From NCBI GenBank assembly GCA_008704415.1, contig VXIS01000088.1, positions 1 to 64,000 on the forward strand: 64,000 bases of DNA, read 5' to 3'. Positions 21,501 to 34,400 of this stretch are shown one piece after another. Position 1 is the first letter of the stretch. Each line of letters opens with the position of its first letter. The notes under the pieces were generated by a model. It was not told the origin of the DNA. It searched no databases and worked only from the letters and a program-made list of their open reading frames with translations. Both the position numbers and the translations under genes were made by a program. The stretch is from Sphaerosporella brunnea. Taxonomy: Eukaryota; Ascomycota; Pezizomycetes; Pezizales; Pyronemataceae.

Positions 21501-24134
21501 AATTGAAAGAAATACGAAACCAGCCGATCTCGATAAGGGATTCCAGAAAGTCACAACTGGCCGTCGTGTGGTTGATTTCGATAACCCCAGAGCGTCACCA
21601 TATGAAGATCGAAAGATGGAGGATCTGATTCCGCATAGGAAGCCTCCCCCACCACCTGCTGATCGCGCCACATCTGGCTCTTGGACCAAGATTCAGGCGG
21701 AACGGGCACAAGCTCAGTTACAGGCTCAAATGAGACAACAAAATGCGGCAGCAGAAACCGGCAAGAAACCTATGGTACAGTTACGTAAGCCAGATTCTCA
21801 CGGGGGGCGCCCCACCACGAACACTGGACCAGATCCAACCTCTGGCATAGTCAGAGGTTTGATGGTGTCTGCCAGTGTTTTGTCTGCGGGTATCTCAGGA
21901 ACCCATATTCCTACCGGTGTACGAAAGGATCCACCCGCGGCGCAGCGTGTACAAGCGCCTCAGCCGGTGCCAGTACCGCCGCCAGTTCAGCATCAAAGAA
22001 TGCAATCCCTTGCGGGATCAGCCTCTCGCTCAGGTGCTTCCTCTAGTTTTTATATACAATGTTTTAGATGCCTAACTATCGATTAGATGTCCAAAATCCG
22101 TTGTATCAGAAGCTTACTCTCCAAATCCCCACGAACAACCAAAAGCTTGTTTCCCAGGAGGCTAGCCCTATGGAACGCATTCCTATGCCTCTTACGAATC
22201 CACAACACGGCGAGGAGGTTCCTTTCAAGGAGAACAATGTTCAATTTACGGCAGCTGCGGCAACTGCAGATCCCCAAGCTGATGATGATGACAGTGACGA
22301 GGATGATGGATTATTTGCTGTGCCTATTGCTTCCAGGCCAAAAGGAAGTGGTGATACTCCAAAAACATGTACCCCACCGCAATTAGGCGAGCCAACAGTG
22401 GCTGCGGAGGCCAAGCCGGCCCTTTCTATCACCACCAGCAACTCAAAGTCGGTCAAATTCAAGTCACCAACAACATCGGGGAGCGAAAGCAACACCACTG
22501 CACAAACACCACTCACGCCTGAATATGAAGAGGGCGATGATAGGCGTGGCCTGAATTCTCCTTCCGTTTATCATAACAGCTCCCAACCTACTTCTGCCGC
22601 AGGAATACCTCATTCACCCGCAGATTATCTACGGTTAGGTCGTCGTGATTCGTTTCGAGATGATGTGTGGGCCTCTCGTCCGCCGGCCGAAGCACTGGTC
22701 AAGCACCTTGATGATTTCTTCCCGAACTTGGATCTGGATCAACCTATCATCGATGAGCCACAGATTTCACCACCGCCTTCACCTTCTCCAGCCACCGAAA
22801 AGCCTCAGTCTTACCAGCTGAGTGACCCGCCGGTGTCACGGCCTGATCCGGAGCAGGATCCAGACGATTCCACACGTGGCTCGATGATGGCTACTCCAAT
22901 CAACAAGAGTAAGCAAGCTGCCAGCGTGGCTCAGCGGAATGTTCAGCGCTCCACAGGACTGGGCAGGATGAAGTCAATCCGTGAGGTTGCTAAGCGCGCT
23001 CATGATCCGAAACGCTTCGCCCAACAGCCACAGATTGAAGGCGTTAAGAGTAGTGCCATCCTTCGGCAAAAGAGTACCAAGATGTTTGGAGGCCGGCTCA
23101 TCGAGTTGGTACCACAACATGGCAAGAGGGGGTTGCAGCAACGCCAGCCAAGGATACCGGAACAGCAGACAGGACCTGGAATCACGCGGCAGGCCACATT
23201 CAAGTGGTTCAAGGGTGAACTCATCGGAAAGGGAACTTATGGCCGGGTGTACCTAGGAATGAACGCTACTACCGGAGAGTTTTTGGCAGTCAAGCAGGTT
23301 GAAGTATCCAGAAACTGTCACGACACGGAACATCAGAAGGAAATGATCGCGGCACTCAACCAGGAAATTGAAACCATGCAGCACCTCGATCACATCAACA
23401 TTGTGCAGTATCTTGGATGCGAGCGAAAAGAATACGGCATGAGCATTTTCCTCGAGTATATTTCTGGTGGCAGCATTGGCAGCTGTCTCCGTAAACATGG
23501 CCGCTTCGACGAGCCCTTGGTGCGCAGCTTGACACGGCAGACTCTGAGCGGTCTAGAGTATCTCCACCGCGAGGGGATCCTGCACCGTGATCTCAAAGCA
23601 GATAACATTCTCCTCGATGTTGATGGTACCTGCAAGATCTCGGACTTTGGTATCTCGAAAAAGACGGACAACATCTATGGCGATGACCCCGGAAACTCCA
23701 TGCAAGGCTCCGTATTCTGGATGGCCCCTGAGGTCATTCGTCCAGAAGGCCAGGGCTACAGCGCGAAGATTGATATTTGGTCTCTTGGCTGCGTGGTGCT
23801 TGAAATGTTTGCCGGCCGCAGACCATGGAGTAAAGAGGAGGCGATTGGCGCTATCTACAAACTTGGAAGCGAGCGCCAGCCGCCGCCCATCCCGGAAGAC
23901 GTTTCCTCCGTCGTCTCGCCGAGTGCCATTGGCTTTTTGTGGGATTGCCACACAATGTAAGTGTTTTCAGCTCACCCTGGCATGATCTCTCGACTGACTC
24001 CTGGTAGTGATCCAAGCGAACGCCCAACGGCGAAGACCCTGCTAAAAGAGCACCCCTTCTGTGAAGTTGACCCCAACTTCAACTTTTTGGAGACAGAGCT
24101 GTATCAGAAGATCAAGCCAAGGATACAGGGATAA
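18581..24134 (+). CDS. BCK1: MAP kinase kinase kinase BCK1 (cell-wall integrity pathway)
   Basis: Four exons (18581-20636, 20756-22033, 22087-23956, 24008-24134) give about 1776 aa. Bck1 relays the Pkc1 signal to the Mkk and Slt2/MpkA kinases of the cell-wall integrity cascade. The N-terminal third is Pro/Ser/Tyr-rich with a pure Gly run near residues 268-282. A SAM-like helical region follows at about 305-375 (AVWSLDRVLGYLDRHHYHIE), then an RA-like segment near 630-740 (SYIFVTRDGRVWILIDV) typical of Bck1/Ste11 proteins. The kinase domain lies at about 1480-1755 with a Gly loop GKGTYGRVYLG, VAIK-type Lys in FLAVKQVEV, HRDLKADN, DFG and APE. The second intron's donor is weak: GTGCTT at 22034 or GTTTTT at 22047, both in phase. 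The rest of the model is firm. Confidence 0.92.
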
Positions 24135-24790
24135 TCTCCCTCCTCTTGCTGATAAAATGAATAACACGTTTTGGTACATTCCTTTCTACGGCCGTTTTTT
24201 TTATTCCTGGACTTTTGTTTTGCACAGCATGGATTCATTTTTAGCGAGTTTCCACTGTCCGTCGAATTTTCCTTGCCGTATTTTTTTGGCCTATTGCTGT
24301 TTTTGTTGGCGAGTAGCATGGATAGCAGGAAGACGATTGGTTGGGCTTGGTTATGATACTTTGCTTTTGATTTTGGACGGCACGGCAGGGCTGGCGTACT
24401 TATGTGAGGGTCGGCGGTCATTTTGGAAGAGTGGAGAAGGTGTGTGGTGTATGGCAGGGAGGCTACTGCGATTCTTGTGGAGATGAGACGATACGGTTCA
24501 TATGCGCATACCAATACTCAATGATGTGGCGTTTTCTGCCGGATTCGTTTCCCTGAACATCTCTGGTGATACAAAATTTCGCAGGATGATTATGATCTGA
24601 CATCACTGCACGAGAGGCTGTTGAAACTGATGGAAATGGCACTTTTCGCATCATCGAGGACTCATGGATATATTAATATCCCAACGCACCCACGTAGCTG
24701 CATCAAGCAGTCCCCAAATCAAAGTAGCAATTAGCAAAACACGTAACCCATCAAATTCCTCCACCTTTTTGCGAAAAAAAATCGGCATGT
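24135..24790. other. Convergent 3' region of BCK1 and the PP28 gene
   Basis: About 650 bp with T-rich and A-rich stretches expected of two 3' UTRs. No gene was seen. Confidence 0.5.
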
Positions 24791-25520
24791 CTACCTCCTC
24801 TTTCCAAGTCTGGCATCAGTCTTAGCCTCAGCCTCCTTCTTCTTCTCCTCTAATTCCGCTTTTCTAGCTCTCGCCTTCTCCTCCCGCTCAGCCCGAATCT
24901 TGGCCAACCGCGCCAGATCCGCCTTCGCCTGATCCGTTTTTCCCGCCTCCTGCAGCTTCCAATACCGCTCCTTGGCGGCGGCAGCCTCCAGCGCCTCGCG
25001 TTCACGCCGACTCAATCCGGCGCTGCCGGCGTTGGCGGGATCATTCGGGTTACTAACCTTGATACCTGCCACGCCCTGCACGATCTTGCGCGGCACAACC
25101 TTCGGCGGCGCATCCATATCCGACTTTTCGTCCTCGTCCTCGTCGCCGGAGTCGTTGGTAGCCGCTAGCCGCGCCTTTGCCGCCTCTTTCCGCGCCTTTG
25201 CCGCTGCTTTGCGCTCCTCGCGCGTTTGCGGCATGGAGGAAGAGGAGGGGCCGGCACCGCCGAGGCCGGTGTCGGACTCCGAACCCGAGCCAGAGCCTCC
25301 TTCTTCTTCTGAAGAAGAAGAAAACTCGTTCTCACCGACGACGGGGATGTTTTCGCGGTATTCCTGCGCGTTGTTAGCGTTGCACGGGACAAGATAAGGC
25401 GAGGTGGATACTCACAGATACGTCGTCGTCGCCTCCTACCAGCGGCCGGAGATTGCGCGAGAATTTCTTGCCGCCGCCGCGGGCGACCTTGCGTTTTGCG
25501 CGGGGAGCACCTGGGGCCAT
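24791..25520 (-). CDS. PP28/PDAP1 family protein (casein kinase substrate)
   Basis: Two exons (25520-25416 and 25363-24791, intron GTGAGT...GCGCAG) give 225 aa. The N-terminus is basic with a Gly run ([12 protein letters not shown]), followed by a Ser/Glu-rich stretch with CK2-like sites ([17 protein letters not shown]). The conserved C-terminal PP28 core has [20 protein letters not shown] and then a Lys/Glu/Ala coiled coil to the end. The animal homologue PDAP1 is a cytosolic phosphoprotein; the fungal role is not well defined. The short first exon was found by extending upstream in frame from the core to an ATG. Confidence 0.85.
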
Positions 25521-26031
25521 TGTGTGGACTGTGGAGTTTGTCGAGGTGGTGAGGTGGTGATGGTGATCGACAAAGATACCATGGAGGGGCTAGGATCTCA
25601 TCCCAAATCAGCTAGTAAGATTGGTTTAACTAGCGCGAAAGTTTTCGCCGCAATGCCAAGATTTCTGTGGTTATAAAGAGGCGCGAAGTTTCCCCCCTTC
25701 TTCTTCTCTTCACGTTACATAAAACTTTATAACCCTTCGTATTCACTCTGTTCCTCTGGATTCGTCTGGTGGGGAGTTGGAGGGGAAAACGAGGGGAAGA
25801 TCAGATGGCGCTCTGGTCGGACTAATCACCCGCTGGAGTTCTCGCGGACTCATGTTCGTTGAACTGCGCTTCCAGGGTTCAAGGGGCAACAATCTTGCGA
25901 TACATCCTTTTCTTTATAACATTCATTCACTGGACTTTATTTCGAGTGGTGGGATGGTCACGTTTAAGGGAGGAGGAGCTGGCTTATTCAGCTTCATGAC
26001 CGTCAATTGGTATTAAAATGGAAGGATCTAT
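25521..26031. other. Intergenic, PP28 promoter and RIB5 3' end
   Basis: About 500 bp, upstream of the PP28 gene and downstream of riboflavin synthase. No gene is supported. Confidence 0.5.
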
Positions 26032-26861
26032 CTACTTCTCGGCCAAAGCCTTCTCGACAGCCTCCCTGACCAGTCTCTGCAGGAGTCCTCCCTCCTCGAG
26101 CAATCCCTTCTCCAACTGCGCCTGGACCTGCTTCTCAATGTACTTGCCAGCCATGTCAACCTCGACGTTAACGGTATCTCCGACCGCCTTGCGAGGAATC
26201 ACAATCTTCTCCTGCGTGTACGCCACCAGCATGACCTCGAACCACTTCTCCTTGTCGTCCACCGCAACGAGGGTAAGACTAGCGCCGTCGAGAGTGATGT
26301 AGCCCTTCTCGACAATGTACCTCAATACGGACGGATCATTGGGGCGGAAACGGATAGTGAGTGCGTTTCCATCGGGAGTTTTCGACAATATCTCGGCAGT
26401 AGTATCGACATGTCCCTATCCAGCCATCCCATCCGGGGCTTTGTTAACAAACAGCCCCCCAGCCCCTCTACCATCTGAGGACACACATACCTGAACGAAA
26501 TGTCCACCAAACCTAACATCACCACCAACTGCGCGCTCCAGATTAACCCCCATCCCGACCTTGAGCTCCCCGAGGTTTGTGCGTCGAAGCGTCTCCGGTG
26601 CAACGCCAACCTTGAAGTTATCCGCCGTGAACTCGGTCACTGTCAAGCACGTTCCGTTGACGGCTATGCTGTCGCCGAGGTGGACGTCGCCCAGAATGCT
26701 GGCTGCATTCGAGATCGTAAGACTGGTTCCGCCGCCGCCGGTGGCGGTCGAGTCCTGGGGGATCAGCGCGGAGACGGCTGTGCATTGTTAAGTAGGGAAG
26801 GGGAAAGGGAGATTGGAGGTAAAGACGTACTTCCGATGGCTTCAACTATGCCGGTGAACAT
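26032..26861 (-). CDS. RIB5: Riboflavin synthase alpha chain
   Basis: It dismutates two 6,7-dimethyl-8-ribityllumazine molecules into riboflavin and the pyrimidinedione, the last step of vitamin B2 synthesis. Three exons (26861-26831, 26777-26491, 26415-26032) give 233 aa, the normal length. The universal N-terminus MFTGIVEAIG is encoded almost alone on the first exon. The two homologous lumazine-binding barrels follow. The first contains GDSIAVNGTCLTVTEFTADNF and the second starts GHVDTTAEI and has EKGYITLDGASLTLVAVDD. The C-terminal helix (YIEKQVQAQL) is the trimerisation segment of the family. Confidence 0.93.
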
Positions 26862-27458
26862 TTTGTTGTGTGATGGTGGTGAGGTGGTGAGGTGTGAGGT
26901 CAGAGTGGGTCATCCTTGTTGCATGCACGCACCAACAGTTGGTAGTGCTCCTAAGTCCGACGGGCAGGAATGCATGTGTCACTGAAGGCGTTATTTGTCA
27001 TGTCGTGTCAATATTAAGGGGCCATCATTCATTCATTTCTAGTGTCGAGTCGTGTGGCCTTTGGTAAGGCATCATTTGGTCTGGACTCCAGCGAGTGGAA
27101 AGGCAATCCCAACGCGTCCATAATACAACGCCCATGGGCCCATCCATGCATACAATACAAGACACACTGCAAGTGACCGGTGAACAATTGCATTCTACGT
27201 GTACATCATGCCTCTGAGATTCATCACATTTGCCTCGCGCAAAGCTTGAGAAACAGGCTGCGGGTGATGGTTGGGGGGGGGGGGGGACGGGGGATAAGGT
27301 AATGGGAGGATGGGGGTAAAGCAAACACGATAGGAGGTAAAGGGGGAACAGAAGAAAGACCAAAACAGCCCCATTCAAATCTCGTCATTAATTTGTCTGC
27401 GAAAACAAACGCCGATTCAAAGCCTAAAGAACCGACACACGAAAAGGAAATCCGTCGT
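26862..27458. other. Intergenic, riboflavin synthase promoter and YRB1 3' end
   Basis: About 600 bp with a G13 homopolymer near 27272. No gene is supported. Confidence 0.5.
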
Positions 27459-28350
27459 TTAAGACTTGGTGAGCAACTCCTCGTTCTCCTGCTGAGCCTT
27501 GATGAAAGCCTCCTTGAAGAGGTTGGCGTCTGCAGTCATCGTTAGAAACCGAAATCAGATGAAGCGTGCAGCAGCCAATAAGGAGCTTACTCTCGGCGTT
27601 CGCGAACCTGATAGCCAAAGTCTGAGGCTCGGGGGTACCCTCGCTGACATCGGCAGAAGTGTTCCACACCCAACTCCTGTCGCTGCCGACGTTAGGAGAG
27701 AGCTTCATGTTGGGCACGACTACGACATGTTACAGCACATCCCACACATCAAGACTGAGATCCATACCATAGTGGTTGGCGCAGACCTTGAGGGTCTTGT
27801 CCCTTCGCATGACCAGTCTGGTCTTGCCGTTCTCCTTGTGCTTCAACAGCTTGACGTCACCGGTACCACGCTCCTTCCACTCCTTCGCATCGGAATCAAA
27901 CTTGAAGAGCTTGGCGCGCCTGAAAAAAGAGCTTCATCAGCACGCCATCCGCCAACGACGTTGAAATCGCGGGCGCAAACATACATCTTGAAGACCTGCT
28001 CCTCAGACTCCTCGTGGGTCTTGACCTCAGCCTTCTCGAGGTGAACCAGGGGCTCGAAGTGGACATCAGGGGACTCAGGCGCCTCCTCGTCCTAATTGGG
28101 AACAACAAAGCATGTCAGCGCGAGAACTCTGAACAGGAGTAAAAACAGCATCAGCATCGAGGATGAGGCGACGAACATCACCCTCCTTCTTCTCCTTCTC
28201 TTCATCCTCATCCTTGGACTCCTCCTTCTTCTTGGCAGGTCCGCCTCCAAACATGGAGAAGACGGCGGACTGATGGAGCTTGCCAGCCTCCTCCTTGTTC
28301 TCCTCCTGCTGCTGCTCGGGAGTGTCCTTCACTTCCGCATTGTCGGCCAT
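27459..28350 (-). CDS. YRB1: Ran-binding protein 1 (YRB1)
   Basis: RanBP1 binds RanGTP and with RanGAP releases export complexes on the cytosolic side of the pore. Five exons (about 28350-28177, 28091-27985, 27919-27768, 27719-27591, 27529-27459) give 210 aa. The N-terminal 60 residues are Glu/Lys-rich. The Ran-binding domain starts near [19 protein letters not shown] and shows [13 protein letters not shown] and [49 protein letters not shown] and [12 protein letters not shown] follow; all are family hallmarks. The order and phase of every exon agree with the domain. The gene is divergent from PDB1. Confidence 0.93.
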
Positions 28351-29271
28351 GGTTGTTGAGTTGTTGTCGGGAGAGGGGGTATTAGGTTAGGAGGCGGCGG
28401 GTAGGCGCTGAGGTATGGGAAGTGTTGGGGGGGGGGGGGGATCGGGCGTGGTGGTGGTGGGTTTGGGTACTTGGTAGTGGTTATGGTGCGGATGGAGGGG
28501 GAAGATGAGGGGTGGGCTGGCTGCTAGTGGGGTTTGTGTGTTTCTTTGCCTTTCGTCGGCTGGCTGCAAAGAACAGCGGCTTGGCAGGAGCGAGTAGTCA
28601 GTCAGTCAGTCACGCACGGTCACTCAGTTGTCGTTAGTGGTCTAAGAAGATGATATACAATTTTTTCGTACGGTACAATTTCAGTTAAATACGTAAAGTT
28701 ACCCAGGATTACGTCAAACTATAGCAAAGCCATAGCAAAGCTAAATAAAACGAGTGATCAGCATTTAAAAATGTCACGAGAAAGCTATTTTTTGAGCGGT
28801 ATTAGATCGCGGTATTTTTGGGCGAAACCTTAGAAATCTTACAGTCACGAACGTATAACCTATGCAAGCGAGGCGAAAGATTCGATCCCTATTTGTCGTC
28901 TGCTTGCGTTGATGTTGTCAGACGCATTTTGGAGACAAATATTGAAAGAGAATTATCCAGGGAGGCGTCTTCTTCTCTGTCAGAAGAAAGAAAGATGCGC
29001 TGAGGTGGCTGCTTTGAGCGCCTTTCTCACGCGCTGCAGATCTTATCGCCGGATCTTATCAGTTCCGCCGCCACATTGTGGCGGTGCAGCAATCCCACCT
29101 TTTGGCCTGCAGCGGCGCCATCTTAGCGTTCAACAATTTCGCCCCGTTCCGCTCAACAACCTCCTCCTCCGAACCCACGACACCCAACCCATCTTCCCAC
29201 TCCCCTTCTCCGCCGCCTCCCCCACCCCACCACAAATTCTTTTGCTCCACATCAATAATCCCACGTCAAAG
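28351..29271. promoter_or_regulatory. Divergent promoter region between YRB1 and PDB1
   Basis: About 920 bp. A G13 run lies near 28430 and an AT-rich segment at 28640-28810 contains a short direct repeat, ATAGCAAAGC, twice (about 28722-28742). No coding region is supported. Confidence 0.5.
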
Positions 29272-30649
29272 ATGCTCTTCAATTCCACAAAAACTTTTCT
29301 GACCCGCCGTGCGCTGGGCGCCGCCATCAAGACCCCCGTGGTCCCCGCGGTCGCACGTTTGCCGGTAGCTGTTAAGCTTTCCCAGGTCCGCTACAACAGC
29401 TCCGGAACCAAGGAGTACACTGTTCGAGATGCCCTGAACGAGGCCCTTGGTATGTCGTGCCGCTGCTTTTTTCGAATAAGATCTCGGATCAAGATGCCAG
29501 TACTGACTGCAACGGTGTTACACAGCGGAGGAATTGGAGCAGAACCCCAAGGTCTTCATCTTGGGAGAGGAGGTCGCTCAGTACAACGGAGCCTACAAGG
29601 TCACCAAGGGCCTGTTGGACCGCTTCGGCGAGAAGCGCGTGATCGATACTCCGTACGCCGCCGCCATCCGGATTGCGTGTTGAGTGAGCTACAGACTAAC
29701 AAAGGAAATAACAGGATTACCGAGCATGGTTTCGCTGGTATGGCTGTCGGTGCTGCCCTTCACGGTTTGCAGCCTGTCTGCGAATTCATGACCTGGAACT
29801 TTGCTGTACGTCGCGGACTTTGTCCTCCGCCGAATGTGCGAATGCTGATTGATACCTTCGTTAGATGCAAGCCATCGACCAGATTATCAACTCGGGAGCG
29901 AAGACTCACTACATGTCCGGTGGCATCCAGCCCTGCAATGTTACTTTCCGTGGACCCAACGGATTTGCTGCCGGTGTCGCCGCCCAGCACTCCCAGGACT
30001 ACTCTGCCTGGTACGGCTCCATCCCCGGTCTGAAGGTTGTCTCCCCGTGGAGCGCTGAGGACGCCAAGGGACTCCTCAAGGCTGCTATCCGCGACCCCAA
30101 CCCTGTCATCGTCCTGGAGAACGAGCTGCTGTACGGACAGTCTTTCCCCATGAGCGAAGCCGCCCAGAAGAGTGACTTCGTTGTTCCGATTGGCAAGGCC
30201 AAAATCGAGCGCGCAGGCACCGATGTGACGATTGTCTCTCTGTCTCGTTGCGTTGGACAGTCCCTGGTTGCCGCTGACAACCTTCAATCCAAATATGGTG
30301 TCAGTGCTGAGGTTATAAACCTCCGTTCGGTCAAGCCACTCGACGTCGAGACCATTGTTGAGTCTGTGAAGAAGACAAAAAACTTAGTGGCTGTTGAGTC
30401 TGGCTTCCCCATGTTCGGTGTTGGTTCTGAGATCCTCGCTCTGGCCATGGAGTACATGTTCGACACTCTCGACACTCCCGCTCAGGTATGTCTATCCCTC
30501 CATCCTCCGCGCTCCACAGTTCGCTAACCTGGTCCCAGCGTGTCACCGGTGCCGAGGTTCCCACTCCCTACGCGCAGGGTTTGGAGGCGCTCTCCTTCCC
30601 CGATGAGCACATTATCGAGAAGAAGGTTGCCCAGCTCCTCAGAGTGTAA
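29272..30649 (+). CDS. PDB1: Pyruvate dehydrogenase E1 component subunit beta, mitochondrial
   Basis: With the alpha subunit it forms the E1 tetramer of the pyruvate dehydrogenase complex, feeding acetyl-CoA to the TCA cycle. Five exons (29272-29449, 29526-29652, about 29714-29805, 29865-30485, 30539-30649) give about 375 aa. The N-terminus [18 protein letters not shown] is a basic amphipathic presequence. Family motifs are [93 protein letters not shown] and the C-terminal [18 protein letters not shown]. The fourth exon begins in frame with ATG (MQAIDQ), which is internal and not a second start. One intron border around 29714 may be off by one. Confidence 0.94.
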
Positions 30650-31472
30650 TAGGCAGCGGAAATTGGCGGAATTGATGTAAAATCTTTTTTCTTTCTCCTC
30701 GATGAACGTACTATTTCCCCCCAAATATCGTAGTAGTACGTGCCTTTTTTGTCCTGGTGTTGGTGCTCCCCACGAAATGATTTCCTTGCATGATATCTTC
30801 TTCCCGAGTTGTGTTGTTGCTGCACGTGTGTCTGGTCGGATGGTGTTTTTTGGGCCCCTCTCGTTTGCTGTTGCGTTTTTTTTTTTTTGTTGCTGTTCGT
30901 TTTGCGGGTGGGTTTGTAGAGTCACGACTTTATAGAAGAGAAGAACAAGAAGGCATTCGCATTCCGGTGCGCGAGAAACTTGAACCTGGTGATATGCCTG
31001 GTGATAGGTAAAAGTCAATATGTGTCATCCATCGTTCGAACAGCCACAAAATAACCACGTACCTACAGCTCAGAGCAATTTTTTGATGGAGCACGTTGTA
31101 CGTCCCGTCTTTTATGAAAGTATGTCATCACATGGCAGACTCGAACTATATGTATTCCGCTCGGCCCTCGGCGATCACAGATGTAGTTCCGTTCGTCCAG
31201 CAAACCCCGGGAGGTGATGTGCCCATGCAGTATAGTATGCAAGGCGGCCTTATTTTGACTTTGGCCATATATATGTAGCTATTTAATGTATAATACATAC
31301 TCCGCACTTATTCTCGTCTGTGGGAGAGAAATGAGGTTTCTATCTGCCTGCCTGTCTATGTATGATACACCTGGACCAGTCGGAAAGGAAAGAAAAAATA
31401 AAAAAATCCCATCCAAAGAGCTGTAATAAACTAGAGTATAGAGAAAGAAATGCATCTTTTACAATGAATGCT
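30650..31472. other. Convergent 3' region of PDB1 and the mtIF-2 gene
   Basis: About 820 bp with a T15-like run near 30880 and AT-rich stretches. No gene is supported. Confidence 0.5.
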
Positions 31473-34400
31473 TTATAGCGACCTCTTCTCCTCAAAAACC
31501 TCATAGCATTGCACCACATCCCCCTCCTTGAACTCGCCCCACCCCTCAAAGCTCATACCGCAATCGGAGCCCTTATTCATAACCAGCACATTACTCTTCA
31601 CATTCTTCAAGCTCTCCAGCATTCCATCAAACACGATCTCATCCTTCCTGAGCACACGGACCTTAGCATTCCGCGTGACGCTGCCGCTCTTGACTCTGCA
31701 CCCGGCCACCGGTTTGAACACCTTGCCCTTGATGTTGATGTTGAAGATCATCGCGATCTCGGCTTCGCCCGTGACGTTGTGCGAGATCTTTGGTGGCAGG
31801 AGATCAGAAAGCTTGGCTTTTACTTCCTCGACGAGCCGGTAGATCACGTTGTTGCTGATGATTTCGACTTTGCGGGCGCGCGCGTATTGGTAGATTTGCG
31901 GGTCGGGGGGAAGGTTGAAGGAGATGATGTAGGCTGGGTGTATTGATCAGTAACAGTCCGTGGTGTTGGAAAAGGGGTCGAGGATCAAACATACCTCCAG
32001 CAGCAGCAGCGTGATCAATATCGAATTCGCTAACAGCGCCAAAAGAGCCACGGAGGACTCTAGCCTTAACCTCATCGTTGCCAAGTACGACGACAGAGTC
32101 CACCACCGCCTCAACGGAGCCCGAGACGTCCGCCTTGACGATCAGCAACACCTCCTTTTGCTTGACTACCACACTCTCCTTGAGCCTCTTCGCATCCTCA
32201 GCAACAGCCTTGTCCGGGTCCTCGCCGTTCAATTCCGCCTGCCGGCGGACCTCCTCTTCGGCCTCCTCCTTCTCCCGCGCGGTGCGGCGAGCCTCGTTGA
32301 TGGCCTCCATATCCAGCGTCTGCTTGATGCGCTCCGCCTTCTCAACTCTGTAGTCCACCGCCTGCTTGGCACGATCCTCAGTCTCGGCCGAGATCGCCAG
32401 CTCGCCAGCCTCGGGGTGGTCGCGCCAGCCGTCGATTTCGACCGGTGTGCCGGGGCCGGCGGAGAAGATATCCTCGCCGTGCTCATTGGTCATGGTGCGG
32501 ACCTTTGCCCAAGTTCTTCCGGCGACGACGATGCCGCCGGGCTTGAGGGTGCCACGGGTGACAAGAACGGTGGCTACACGCCCCTTCTTCTTGGTTTGCG
32601 CCTCCAGCACCCAGCCCTCGACCTGGCCGTCGGTTTCGGCTCGGTGGTCGAGGATTTCTCCGAGGGTGAGAGTAGCCTCTTCAAGCTCCTCCATGCCCAT
32701 TCCGGTCTTGCCGGAGACGCACACCGTCTGCGTGTCTCCACCGATGTCTTCCACTTCCACGCCGTATCGTGCAAGGTCCTGCTTGACCCGCTCCGGGTCA
32801 GCGTTTTCTTTATCCATCTTATTAATTGCGACGATCATTGGCACGTTCGCTGCTTTGGCGTGCTGGATCGCCTCCAGCGTCTGTGGCTTGACCGAGTCAT
32901 CCGCGGCGACGACAAGAATCACGATATCGGTGACGTTGGCACCCCGTTCACGCATAGACAAGAATGCGGCGTGGCCTGGAGTGTCCAAGAAAGTGATGAC
33001 CTTGCCGGATGGCATGGTGACCGAGAAGGCACCGATGTGTTGGGTGATTCCTCCGTGCTCTGACGCGGCAACAGAAGACTTGCGCAGCCAGTCCAGAAGC
33101 GTAGTTTTTCCATGATCTACGTGACCCATAATAGTGACGACTGGCGGACGGATTGGCAGTAGGGACTTGTCTTCCGGTTGGGGCCGGGGCTTGAGATCTA
33201 ACTCCTCGCCCCGATCGATGACAGGCTCGTATCCGTACTCTCCCGCAATCAAGCCTGCCTCCTCAGCGTTGAGAACATGGCTGTAGCTCGTCTCCTCGAA
33301 GCCCATTTCCTGCATATGCTGCGTAAACCGCTCAACTCGGACATTAAGCACCGAGGCCAGGTTCTCGACACTTATGAACTGGGGCAAAAATATGGGGATC
33401 AGTTCCTTTTTGACCTCCTTGCGCTTCGCAGCCTTCTTCGCCTTCCGCAATTCCTTAGCCGACAGGGCGGTATCCTCCTCCCCGTCAAGGAGCGCGGACT
33501 CTTGGTCGTCGAAACGGCGCTTGGCGCGGTCCTTGTTCTTCGCCGACTGTTTTTTGGAGTAGGCTGAATCCTCAAGCTTTTGGCGCGTCTGCACAGTGCT
33601 GAAGCGCGAAGACGCGGGTTCCTCCTCGGCTACTGGTTCTCCGACGGCCTCCGGTTCGATATCGCGGGTTGGTTGTTCCCTACCATATCGATCGCTACCA
33701 TATCGGTCGTGCCTTGCCTGGCGGTCTCCACGGCCGAATTGATCCCAACTTTCCCTCGGCTGCCGGTCTCCACGGCCGAATTGATCCCAACTTTCCCTCG
33801 GCTGCCGGTCTCCACGGCCAAACTGGTCCCAGCTTTCTCTGGGCTGCCGCCTTTCACGACCGAATTGGTCCCAACTTTCTCTGGGCTGACGGTCGGATCT
33901 GTCCGCACCGAACCTCTCGTTCCGACCTGCGCCAAATCTGTCATTCCGCTGAGACCGATCACCTCCGTACCGCTGGTCCTCTCCTCCGAACCGCGGCGTA
34001 TGTCTCTCCTGGCCCTCAGGGCGTCTGCTCGGCCGTTGCATCTCGCTCGGCTGCACTATGTTACTCGATCGCGTGATATTACTTGCTCGTTGGGGATCCA
34101 CGCCAAAGGGCGGCAGAGGTGCATCGTCCTTATTCTTCTGTCCAAGTATTGAGAACAGTGATTCAGGCCGCCTCGTATTCGTTCCCGCATCCGCTGGTCG
34201 GCGGGCTGCCACATTTGACGGCCGAGTGATATTAGACGGCTTGCAGTTGCCGCCGGCGATGTTTATCCGGAAGGGTTGCGGCGGCGGCGGCGGCGATGAA
34301 GAGTTCGAGTTTTGTGCATTCTGTGCGTTGCTGTTGCCATTACTCACATTTCCGCCGCCCCACGGTCCGTCGATCGGTAAGTTCCATTTGCTCGCCGCTC

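Noticed and set aside
31960..33115. Long plus-strand frames opposite mtIF-2
   Set aside because: Shadows of the IF-2 GTPase core, whose motifs are clear on the minus strand.
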